Assembly: GCA_027622115.1 (NCBI GenBank)
Contig: JAQBZS010000645.1
Coordinates: 1 to 5,036 of the forward strand
DNA length: 5,036 bases
Direction of reading: 5' to 3'
Origin: Planctomycetota bacterium
GTDB taxonomy: Bacteria; Planctomycetota; Planctomycetia; Planctomycetales; Planctomycetaceae
Shown here: in pieces, positions 1 through 4,985 of the stretch
How positions within the stretch are numbered: the first letter of the stretch is position 1
How the letters are laid out: every line of letters starts with the position of its first letter
Position numbers and translations under genes: made by a program
Notes under the pieces: model-generated
What the model was told of the DNA's origin: nothing
The model's input: the letters and a program-made list of their open reading frames with translations, nothing else
The model's database searches: none

Positions 1-135
1 GTGCGGGGGACATTCATCCAAGGATTCGAGTACGCTTCAAATTCAAAATGCGACATGCTCGACCTCTCGAATCAGTTTCAATGTTGAGATACCTGGAGCG
101 ACTTCCCAGATGTTTGGACTTCTTGTCCCACACCA
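1..135. other. Non-coding left end, 3' flank of the C39 gene
   Basis: No credible gene is seen. GATTCGAG (23-30) and CTCGAATC (66-73) form a perfect 8-base inverted repeat with a 35-base spacer. It lies 63 bases beyond the C39 stop codon, and no T-run follows on the minus strand, so a terminator is not evident. Confidence 0.4.
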
Positions 136-987
136 TCAGCGATCAATCAACCGCATCCCTTTTCCGTGCCAGAGAACGCGGATGTCGTGGTCCATCCAAT
201 ACTCGCGGCCCGATTTGGACATTGGATCGCCGATTTCCCACGCGCCGAGATCTAAAAAACCGAAGCACAACACGGCGTGCAAGACCCCTGGGATGTAGCC
301 CCAGTCTTCGGAGTACTTGGGATCGGTTTCCACACCCGGCTTCAATTCAATGCTCAGAATGATGGCAGGTTGACCGGAGGAGCGCAGTTCCTCGATGTCG
401 TCCCACACAAAAATCTCCGGTTTCCATTGAGTCGACCGCGTCTTGACGGACAACCCGTGGTAGAGCCCGGACCAAGTGGTCCCGTTGCGGGTTAGGCACA
501 ATTCGGCCATTTCTTGTTCCGTGGCGTCGATCCCGTAGGCGGCCAGCATTGTGGCCGCGCAGGCCGCCGAACACGAACTTGGCGACGTTTGCAGACACAC
601 ACCGTTGGCCCACTGGTTGTCGCAAGTCGGTGGTTCGCCGAGCAGCGGAAACACCGACGAATAAACCGCCGCCGCCGCCAACGCCAACACCGAAAATGCT
701 TTCCGAGCCCAATGACCGGGCACTCGATGCCACGCGATTCCCGCCAGCAGTCCGGCCAGCAGCGGAAACCAATTCCCCACGATCACGACATTCGAGACTG
801 GTAACAGACGAGTGACCCACACGTTGTCCCACAAAAAGTGGATATAGGCCGCCATCAGTCCCACCGTGGTGAGTGCCAGCACGTCGCGAATCCAAGGTCG
901 AGCGTCGCGAGCGATTCGCAATCCAAACGCAAACGCGGCGACCGTGGCCAATGCGACAAAGATGAAACCCGAATAGAGGTCGGTCAT
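136..987 (-). CDS. Membrane-anchored C39-like cysteine peptidase domain protein
   Basis: A 283-residue protein with an N-terminal membrane part and a C-terminal papain-fold domain of the C39 type. Hydrophobic segments lie near residues 4-23, 36-54, 67-86 and 98-116. The C39 signature starts with CLQTSPSSC: Gln133 is the likely oxyanion-hole residue and Cys139 the nucleophile. His237 (GVLHAVLCFGF) and Asp254 (IGDP) complete the triad in the usual order and spacing. Loops 24-34 and 87-96 are rich in Arg, Lys and His, so the positive-inside rule puts them in the cytoplasm and the peptidase domain outside. There is no ABC transporter ATPase or transporter-type membrane domain, so this is not a bacteriocin exporter. 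The substrate is unknown. ATG at 987 is preferred over the in-frame TTG at 993, although neither has a clear Shine-Dalgarno site. It lies 71 bases downstream of the DUF1501 gene on the same strand and may be co-transcribed. The fold call is fairly safe; peptidase activity is inferred. Confidence 0.85.
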   Translation of the reverse strand: MTDLYSGFIFVALATVAAFAFGLRIARDARPWIRDVLALTTVGLMAAYIHFLWDNVWVTRLLPVSNVVIVGNWFPLLAGLLAGIAWHRVPGHWARKAFSVLALAAAAVYSSVFPLLGEPPTCDNQWANGVCLQTSPSSCSAACAATMLAAYGIDATEQEMAELCLTRNGTTWSGLYHGLSVKTRSTQWKPEIFVWDDIEELRSSGQPAIILSIELKPGVETDPKYSEDWGYIPGVLHAVLCFGFLDLGAWEIGDPMSKSGREYWMDHDIRVLWHGKGMRLIDR

Positions 988-1058
988 GGGCAATCGTTGA
1001 CGCTGTGAGACTCTGGACCGGACACTCCGATCGTGATGCGCAAAGTGTAATCGCCGAT

Positions 1059-2525
1059 CTATACCAAAATCTCTTGCACGACCCGCGATGGCTCGACACC
1101 GGTGATGCGTTGTTCGAGGCCTTGGTACTTAAACGTCAGGCGATTTTGATCGATGCCCATCTGGTGCAGGATCGTGGCGTTCATGTCGCGGATGTGAACG
1201 GGGTTCTCGACGATATTGTAGCAGTAATCGTCCGTCTTGCCGTATTCGACCCCGCCTTTGACGCCGCCGCCAGCCATCCAGATCGTGAAACAACGACCGT
1301 GATGATCGCGACCGTGGTTGTTGGCAGTGAGCTTTCCCTGCGAATAAATCGTGCGACCGAATTCGCCGCCCCAGATGACCAGCGTATCGTCGAGCATGCC
1401 CCGCTGTTTGAGATCCTTGATCAATGCCGCAGCCGGTTGGTCGATCCCCTGACACTGCCCGCGAAGATCTTTTGGCAGGTTTCCGTGCTGGTCCCAGCCG
1501 CGATGGAACAGTTGTGTAAACGGTACACCTCGTTCCGCGAGCCGCCGAGCGATGATGCAGTTGCGCGCGAACGTGCCGGGCGTCTTCGCATCGGGACCAT
1601 ACATTTCCATCACGGTCGCCGTCTCGTCCGACAAATCCGTCAATTCTGGCACCGAAGCCTGCATACGGAACGCCATCTCGTACTGTGAGATGCGCGATTT
1701 GGTTTCCGGATCGCCAAAGTCGTCAAAGTGTTCTTCGTTGATCTTGGCGATGCGATCCAACATGCGGCGTCGCATTTCGCGATCAACTCCCGCCGGGTTC
1801 TTCAGATAAAGCACCGGATCGCTGCCACCGCGAAATTTGACGCCCTGATGTTTCGACGGCAGAAATCCTGCCCCCCACAGTCGTTCGTACAACGCCTGCT
1901 TGCCGCCCGGACCGCGAGAAATCATCACCACATAGGCGGGCAATTCGCTGTTGGGGCTGCCGAGTCCGTAACTGATCCACGAACCGAGGCTGGCCTTGCC
2001 GGGCTGCTGAGCGCCGGTGTTGATGAACGTGATCGCGGGATCGTGGTTGATCGCTTCGGTGTTGACCGACTTGATGATCGCAATTTCGTCAACGACTTTG
2101 GCGATATGCGGCAGCACTTCGCTGACGTAGGTTCCGCTTTGCCCGTGTTTTTCGAACTTGAACATCGGCGCGACGCACGGGAACGACTTTTGGCCCGCCG
2201 TCATGCCGGTGATTCGCTGACCCATGCGTACCGAGGCGGGCAATTGCTTGCCATGAATCTCACGCAACTCCGGCTTGTAGTCGAACGTGTCGATGTGAGA
2301 CGGGCCACCCGCCATGAAGAGATAGATCACGCGTTTGGCCTTGGGCGCGAAGTGCGGCAGCCCAGGCAACCCTTGCCGAGTTGCAGCGGCGACTTGCGGA
2401 GCAGCCAGTGCCGATGCACCCCGGTCGGACAACAGGGCCAAGGCGGCAGCGCCCAACGGCCGCGCGCTATTCGCCAGCAATTGACGTCGGTTGAGTTGTT
2501 GTTGGAATTCTTCAAGCGGATGCAT
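1059..2525 (-). CDS. DUF1501 family exported protein (alkaline phosphatase/sulfatase-like fold)
   Basis: A 488-residue, full-length DUF1501 protein. The family is common in Planctomycetes and is related to the sulfatase/alkaline phosphatase superfamily; its biochemical role is not settled. The N-terminus carries a twin-arginine-like motif, NRRQLL (residues 12-17), then an Ala/Leu-rich stretch to about residue 42, so Tat export is likely. Family motifs occur in order: MAGGPSHIDTFD (71-82), WDQHGNL (344-350), GGEFGRT (386-392), GRDHH (405-409), GGGVKGG (419-425) and HIRDMNATILH (444-454). The His/Asp-rich motifs are the likely metal or active-site residues. The open frame extends to a TTG at 2561, but ATG at 2525 is chosen because AAAAGG lies 8 bases upstream and the twin arginines then sit near the N-terminus. 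In many planctomycetes this gene follows a DUF1549/DUF1553 gene; here a redoxin lipoprotein gene is upstream instead. The family call is very secure; the function is not. Confidence 0.95.
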   Translation of the reverse strand: MHPLEEFQQQLNRRQLLANSARPLGAAALALLSDRGASALAAPQVAAATRQGLPGLPHFAPKAKRVIYLFMAGGPSHIDTFDYKPELREIHGKQLPASVRMGQRITGMTAGQKSFPCVAPMFKFEKHGQSGTYVSEVLPHIAKVVDEIAIIKSVNTEAINHDPAITFINTGAQQPGKASLGSWISYGLGSPNSELPAYVVMISRGPGGKQALYERLWGAGFLPSKHQGVKFRGGSDPVLYLKNPAGVDREMRRRMLDRIAKINEEHFDDFGDPETKSRISQYEMAFRMQASVPELTDLSDETATVMEMYGPDAKTPGTFARNCIIARRLAERGVPFTQLFHRGWDQHGNLPKDLRGQCQGIDQPAAALIKDLKQRGMLDDTLVIWGGEFGRTIYSQGKLTANNHGRDHHGRCFTIWMAGGGVKGGVEYGKTDDYCYNIVENPVHIRDMNATILHQMGIDQNRLTFKYQGLEQRITGVEPSRVVQEILV

Positions 2526-2533
2526 TGCATTGG
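2526..2533 (-). promoter_or_regulatory. Spacer and Shine-Dalgarno that fix the DUF1501 start
   Basis: On the minus strand AAAAGG (2539-2534) precedes the ATG at 2525 by the 8 bases given here. It decides between this ATG and the upstream TTG at 2561. A second, out-of-frame ATG at 2530 lies in the spacer and opens a different frame that shows no protein features. Confidence 0.6.
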
Positions 2534-2582
2534 CCTTTTGGGAGTTCAGTTCAGCAGACAATGTACGCGAAATCGCCGGAGA

Positions 2583-2592
2583 TGTCCGGACA
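2583..2592. promoter_or_regulatory. Perfect 10-base palindrome upstream of the DUF1501 gene
   Basis: TGTCCGGACA is a perfect palindrome centred about 62 bases upstream of the DUF1501 start, in the gap after the redoxin gene. A weak promoter-like pair is nearby on the minus strand: CGGACA at the -35 position and TACATT at the -10 position, 17 bases apart and each matching consensus at 4 of 6 positions. It could be an operator for an internal promoter, but a palindrome this short may be chance. Confidence 0.25.
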
Positions 2593-2624
2593 AATCGTGG
2601 CAGCGCGAATGACCGATGTGATGG

Positions 2625-2641
2625 AGCCTCGCACGGAGGCT
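2625..2641 (-). other. Short GC-rich hairpin just after the redoxin gene
   Basis: AGCCTC and GAGGCT form a perfect 6-bp stem around a 5-base loop, starting 16 bases past the redoxin stop codon. No T-run follows on the minus strand, so it does not qualify as a classical intrinsic terminator. It could stabilise the 3' end of a processed transcript or weaken read-through into the DUF1501 gene. Confidence 0.35.
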
Positions 2642-2657
2642 ACGAGCGTTCGATGGG

Positions 2658-3494
2658 TCAGCCTTTCGGGCGAGTGCGTTTGATCGGCACGTCTTTTCTC
2701 GCGAGCACTGCGTCGAGTGCGTCGGCGGCGTAGGTGTGCTGACGGTCTGCAAATTGGCCGAAGTACTGAAGCTTGCCGTCGCGATCGATGACGACCGTGG
2801 TGGTGGTCGATTTCACTCCGAAGACGTCGGCAGCGGTGCCGTCTTCGCTGAGGGCAATCGGCAGCGTGAGCCCTTTCTTTTTGGCGAATGCAGTGACCTC
2901 TTCCAGCGTCTCGCCGAAGCTGGCGTCAATGGCGATCACTCCGGCTTTGCCACGATGCTTCTTCGCGAGCTTGTCGAGATCTGCTTCGACGTGCCGGCAG
3001 CTATGACAGAACGAGCACCAGAATGTCAGCACGAGCGTGCCGTCTGCCGTGAGCGTGGTGTCCTTTTGAAATTCACTCAGCTTTCGAGCCTTGCCGTCCA
3101 GTGTCACGCTGAAGTCCGGAACCTTCTCGCCGATGGCAATCTTCGATGCGGCGTTTTTTGTCTCGCCGTGATGGTGAGCGTCCTGTTGCCGGTGGCCTTG
3201 TGCAGGCGTCTTGTGGCTTGCAGTCGCGTGTGGGGCGTGGCCTGTCTTCGAGTGTGGTGCGTGATCGCCGGCATGGTCGGCGCGCTGTGGTTTCCGATGA
3301 GGCTCCGCGTTGCGATCGCCGATGCGAGCTGATCCATGTTTGTCGTTGGCAGCGTGAGCATTCTCTTGATCAACGGGGTCCGACGGCTCTGAACTTTCGA
3401 CGGCACCGCTGTCGAGCGATTGCGGCGGCACTTCCGAGCAGGATGTCAGCAAGAACGGGCTAATGCCGATCAGAACGGTCGCGATCGAACGCAT
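2658..3494 (-). CDS. Redoxin/TlpA-like lipoprotein with histidine-rich linker
   Basis: A 278-residue lipoprotein with a thioredoxin fold. Residues 1-19 form a lipoprotein signal ending in LLTSC, with Cys19 as the lipidated residue. Residues 47-109 are a low-complexity linker holding 13 histidines, including HHH at 107-109. The redoxin domain begins near residue 120 (IGEKVPDFSV) and runs to about 265. Its active-site region is FWCSFCHSCR (158-167). Aligned with the TlpA pattern FWATWCPPCR, the redox pair is Cys163-His-Ser-Cys166, with an extra cysteine at 160. The cis-Pro loop, normally GTPTT, reads STTTT (229-233), so Thr231 replaces the cis-proline; the Thr run is encoded ACC ACC ACC ACG. 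Known relatives reduce disulfides or handle metals outside the cytoplasm. The frame opens at a GTG (3539) with ATGs at 3509 and 3494; the last is chosen because AAGGA lies 7 bases upstream and gives a standard signal peptide. The fold is secure; the function is inferred. Confidence 0.9.
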   Translation of the reverse strand: MRSIATVLIGISPFLLTSCSEVPPQSLDSGAVESSEPSDPVDQENAHAANDKHGSARIGDRNAEPHRKPQRADHAGDHAPHSKTGHAPHATASHKTPAQGHRQQDAHHHGETKNAASKIAIGEKVPDFSVTLDGKARKLSEFQKDTTLTADGTLVLTFWCSFCHSCRHVEADLDKLAKKHRGKAGVIAIDASFGETLEEVTAFAKKKGLTLPIALSEDGTAADVFGVKSTTTTVVIDRDGKLQYFGQFADRQHTYAADALDAVLARKDVPIKRTRPKG

Positions 3495-3506
3495 AGTGAA
3501 TTCCTT
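3495..3506 (-). promoter_or_regulatory. Shine-Dalgarno site that fixes the redoxin lipoprotein start
   Basis: AAGGA (3506-3502) is followed by a 7-base spacer and the ATG at 3494. The alternative in-frame ATG at 3509 overlaps this site directly and has no comparable signal of its own, so the shorter protein is favoured. Confidence 0.65.
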
Positions 3507-3566
3507 CATGAGTCGGCCAAGATTCGTTCGTTGACGCACGGTTCGAACCGGCAGGTAGCCTCGCGC

Positions 3567-3591
3567 ATTCTACTCTTGTCTCGTCCGTCAA
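3567..3591 (-). promoter_or_regulatory. Weak candidate promoter for the redoxin gene
   Basis: On the minus strand TTGACG (3591-3586) resembles a -35 box and TAGAAT (3572-3567) a -10 box, but they are only 13 bases apart, shorter than the 16-18 expected for the housekeeping sigma factor. TTTTGA slightly upstream gives a 15-base spacing. It lies 73-97 bases before the chosen start codon, which is sensible for a promoter. The call is tentative. Confidence 0.2.
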
Positions 3592-3622
3592 AACCAAGGT
3601 TGTCCCCTCCGTCGGTCCCAAA

Positions 3623-3657
3623 CGCAAACAGCCAGACTGTGTGGCCGGGCTGTTGCG
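3623..3657. repeat. Strong inverted repeat, 10 bp with one bulge
   Basis: CGCAAACAGCC (3623-3633) pairs with GGCTGTTGCG (3648-3657) over 10 base pairs with a single bulged A at 3626 and a 14-base loop. It is the strongest simple hairpin in the intergenic region. No T-run follows on either strand, so a terminator role is doubtful. It lies upstream of the candidate redoxin promoter. Confidence 0.5.
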
Positions 3658-3726
3658 AGCGGATCAATCAATGTCCGATCGAGAATGAACGGCGAGGCAT
3701 CATGTCGCAGGGAGTTACGCAACTGG

Positions 3727-3766
3727 TGGTGTTGGTCGTGACCAATGCCGGATCGGTGAGCATTGG
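3727..3766. repeat. Two overlapping, mutually exclusive inverted repeats
   Basis: TTGGTC (3732-3737) and GACCAA (3740-3745) form a near-perfect palindrome with a 2-base centre, extendable outward through wobble pairs to 3727-3750. CCAATGC (3742-3748) also pairs perfectly with GCATTGG (3760-3766) across an 11-base loop. Both use bases 3742-3745, so an RNA could adopt only one at a time. As DNA, the first could also be an operator for a dimeric regulator. Confidence 0.45.
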
Positions 3767-3777
3767 AATGTGTTTCG

Positions 3778-3802
3778 GCACGGTGGCGAGCCAAAGACGT
3801 GC
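3778..3802. repeat. Nested hairpin
   Basis: GCACG (3778-3782) pairs with CGTGC (3798-3802), and inside it TGGC (3784-3787) pairs with GCCA (3790-3793). The inner and outer stems are separated by one base on the left and four on the right. It follows the previous inverted repeats by only 11 bases. Confidence 0.4.
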
Positions 3803-3809
3803 TTGAGCC

Positions 3810-3850
3810 ATTTCTCCAAGACGCAGGGGGGCGAAAAGGGTCGGGAGTCG
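3810..3850. repeat. Possible degenerate copy of a dispersed intergenic repeat
   Basis: Bases from about 3810, with TTTCTCCAAGACGCAG and then GCGAAAAGG, resemble from memory the widespread bacterial intergenic element containing TCTCGCCAAGACGC followed by a CGCAAAGG-type run. The following AAAAGGGTCGGGAGTC also recalls a palindromic motif frequent in planctomycete genomes. Both likenesses are recollection rather than alignment, and only a genome-wide copy count would settle them. Confidence 0.3.
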
Positions 3851-3926
3851 CTGAACACGACTTGAGGCCACCAAACCGCTCTCACGCGCCATGAAAAAGA
3901 CTCTCGACGCAGTTCCGCGCCTCAAG
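3840..3926. repeat. Interleaved inverted repeats with pseudoknot geometry
   Basis: GTCGGGAGTC (3840-3849) pairs with GACTCTCGAC (3899-3908) at 9 of 10 positions, the remaining one a G-T wobble. CTTGAGGC (3861-3868) pairs perfectly with GCCTCAAG (3919-3926). The order is A, B, A', B' rather than nested, which is the arrangement of a pseudoknot if transcribed. A competing local hairpin, AGTCG/CGACT (3846-3850 with 3858-3862), overlaps both. Confidence 0.35.
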
Positions 3927-3995
3927 CCGTCACGTAAATCAAGTCGATTGATACGCGAGTAGGACGAACCCGATGGGCAGGCTCACGGACAGTGC

Positions 3996-4013
3996 AAAAG
4001 GTCAGGCAATTTG
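3996..4013 (+). promoter_or_regulatory. Shine-Dalgarno and TTG start of the C92 lipoprotein
   Basis: AAAAGG (3996-4001), a 9-base spacer and TTG (4011-4013). The same AAAAGG hexamer precedes the DUF1501 start, which supports its use in this genome. It favours the rare TTG start over the internal TTG at 4074. Confidence 0.5.
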
Positions 4014-4895
4014 TCTTCTTCGAACACATTCCTCAGCGCACGAACCATCGTCCTCCGCGACGCGGGCCAGACATTGAACTCGCCGCTGGCCTGTCTCTTG
4101 ATTGGAATGGTCGCCATTTGCTTGGGTGGCTGTGCTTCAACGGATTCGCCAATCTCATTCCGGCGTCCGCAGTCTTATCAGCCACCGAAACGCACAAAAG
4201 TCCAGGTCCGCAAGTTTTGGGACTCGTGGGCGGACGAAAATCTGGCAGCCGGGGATATCGTGTTCCGCATGGGCTCGACTCGGGCTTACGGATTCATCGA
4301 CACGTCGCGTTTGGCCGCACTCGTGGCGGACAGCCGATTCTCGCACGTGGGCATCGTGGCCATCGAGAATGGGCATCCGGTCGTGTACGACATCGAGCGA
4401 CATGGAGCCCGCCGAGCAACCTTTAGCGATTTTATCTTTGAATACGAATTGGCATTTGGTGTCAAACGTCTCAAACCGGAACATCAAAAGCATGTCGACG
4501 AGGCAGTGAGATATTGCCGCTCGGTCTATCACAATAAACCGAAGTTCGACGATGCCATGCAACTCGACAATGACGCGCTCTATTGCACGGAAATGATTGA
4601 AACCGCATATCGTTCAAATGGGCTTAAGCTCTCGGAACCGAGCAGGCTGATGGACTATCCGCGATACGACGAGTTCCCCACGTGGATGTTCATCGCCAAG
4701 TATATTTCGCCGCTGACTCCCGAACAGTTGGTGTTTTCACCCGGCAATGATACACACGGCCTGTGGTCCAGCGATCGGCTTGAGACGATCATTGACGCGT
4801 CCGACCCGTATGTGGGAGTTCATGCGGTGGAACCCGCCCGAATGAAGCCTGCTGCGGTTGAAACAGCGTCGCGACCGAGTCGGGATCCGCAATAG
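4011..4895 (+). CDS. YiiX-like (C92) permuted papain-fold lipoprotein
   Basis: A 294-residue protein of the YiiX/C92 type, an NlpC/P60-related permuted papain fold in which the catalytic His precedes the Cys. Motifs appear in order: GDIVFR (81-86), SHVGIV (111-116, likely catalytic His112), VVYDIE (124-129), and DNDALYCTEMIETAY (186-200, likely nucleophile Cys192). Relatives are thought to act as cell-envelope amidases or peptidases; the substrate is unknown. A hydrophobic stretch (25-40) ends in the lipobox LGGC with Cys41, so the product is probably a lipoprotein. No ATG or GTG lies in frame between the stop at 3960 and the lipobox region. TTG at 4011 is chosen because AAAAGG lies 9 bases upstream. 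A second TTG at 4074 would give a 20-residue signal but with no positive charge. ATG at 4107 leaves too short a signal. The C-terminal tail after about 270 looks unstructured. The gene is divergent from the redoxin lipoprotein gene. Confidence 0.85.
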   Translation: MSSSNTFLSARTIVLRDAGQTLNSPLACLLIGMVAICLGGCASTDSPISFRRPQSYQPPKRTKVQVRKFWDSWADENLAAGDIVFRMGSTRAYGFIDTSRLAALVADSRFSHVGIVAIENGHPVVYDIERHGARRATFSDFIFEYELAFGVKRLKPEHQKHVDEAVRYCRSVYHNKPKFDDAMQLDNDALYCTEMIETAYRSNGLKLSEPSRLMDYPRYDEFPTWMFIAKYISPLTPEQLVFSPGNDTHGLWSSDRLETIIDASDPYVGVHAVEPARMKPAAVETASRPSRDPQ

Positions 4896-4910
4896 GCGTC
4901 GCCGAGAGCA

Positions 4911-4938
4911 GCCTGGGTGTAAGCCCAATGGCCCCAGG
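4911..4938 (+). repeat. Inverted repeat after the C92 gene, possible terminator or dispersed repeat
   Basis: CCTGGG (4912-4917) pairs with CCCAGG (4933-4938), and TGGG (4914-4917) can instead pair with CCCA (4924-4927). It begins 16 bases past the stop codon. What follows is only moderately T-rich, so intrinsic termination is uncertain. The wording, with GTAAGCCC between CCTGGG and CCCAGGG, recalls repeats scattered between planctomycete genes. Confidence 0.35.
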
Positions 4939-4951
4939 GTTGTGCAGTTTG

Positions 4952-4985
4952 TGTGAGCGGCAAGGCGCTAGACCTTAACCCAGCG
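4952..4985. repeat. Possible planctomycete dispersed repeat fragment
   Basis: GTGAGCGGCAAGGCGCTAG resembles a motif I recall as frequent between genes in Rhodopirellula-like genomes, usually part of a larger imperfect palindrome ending in CCGGT-type sequence. Here the right half has diverged. The assignment rests on memory only. Confidence 0.3.

Larger units (their letters stand above)
3495..4010. other. Divergent intergenic region without a convincing gene
   Basis: These 516 bases separate two divergent lipoprotein genes and should hold both promoters. Open frames exist on both strands, but none shows a recognisable domain. What the sequence does show is a series of inverted repeats (3623-3657, 3727-3766, 3778-3802, 3840-3926) and a stretch around 3810-3850 that resembles dispersed planctomycete intergenic repeats. 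A structured RNA, degenerate repeats or the remnant of a lost gene would each fit. Confidence 0.6.

Noticed and set aside
136..987. Bacteriocin export system based on the C39 domain
   Set aside because: No ABC ATPase, no transporter-type membrane domain and no double-Gly leader peptide seen in the window.
347..1099. 250-codon minus-strand open frame overlapping the C39 gene
   Set aside because: Same strand, different frame; low-complexity Arg/Gly-rich translation, while the competing frame has membrane helices and a full C39 triad.
1005..1688. 227-codon plus-strand open frame
   Set aside because: Lies opposite the conserved C-terminal part of DUF1501; no recognisable motif.
1728..2612. 294-codon open frame on the plus strand opposite the DUF1501 gene
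   Set aside because: It is the antisense shadow of a secure family member; its translation is Arg/His-rich with no domain or start signal.
2736..3332. 198-codon plus-strand open frame opposite the redoxin gene
   Set aside because: Antisense to a secure lipoprotein with thioredoxin fold; no motif of its own.
3623..3657. Intrinsic terminator
   Set aside because: The hairpin is strong, but no T-run follows on either strand and no gene ends there.
3420..3806. 128-codon plus-strand open frame
   Set aside because: Starts inside the antisense of the redoxin signal-peptide region and shows no domain; only its last 34 codons are kept, as a weak small-protein candidate.
3668..3925. 85-codon minus-strand open frame in the intergenic region
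   Set aside because: Runs through the inverted repeats and repeat-like sequence; composition looks like translated repeat, with no domain or Shine-Dalgarno site.
4155..4562. 135-codon minus-strand open frame opposite the C92 gene
   Set aside because: Shadow of the C92 domain, whose catalytic motifs lie in the plus frame.
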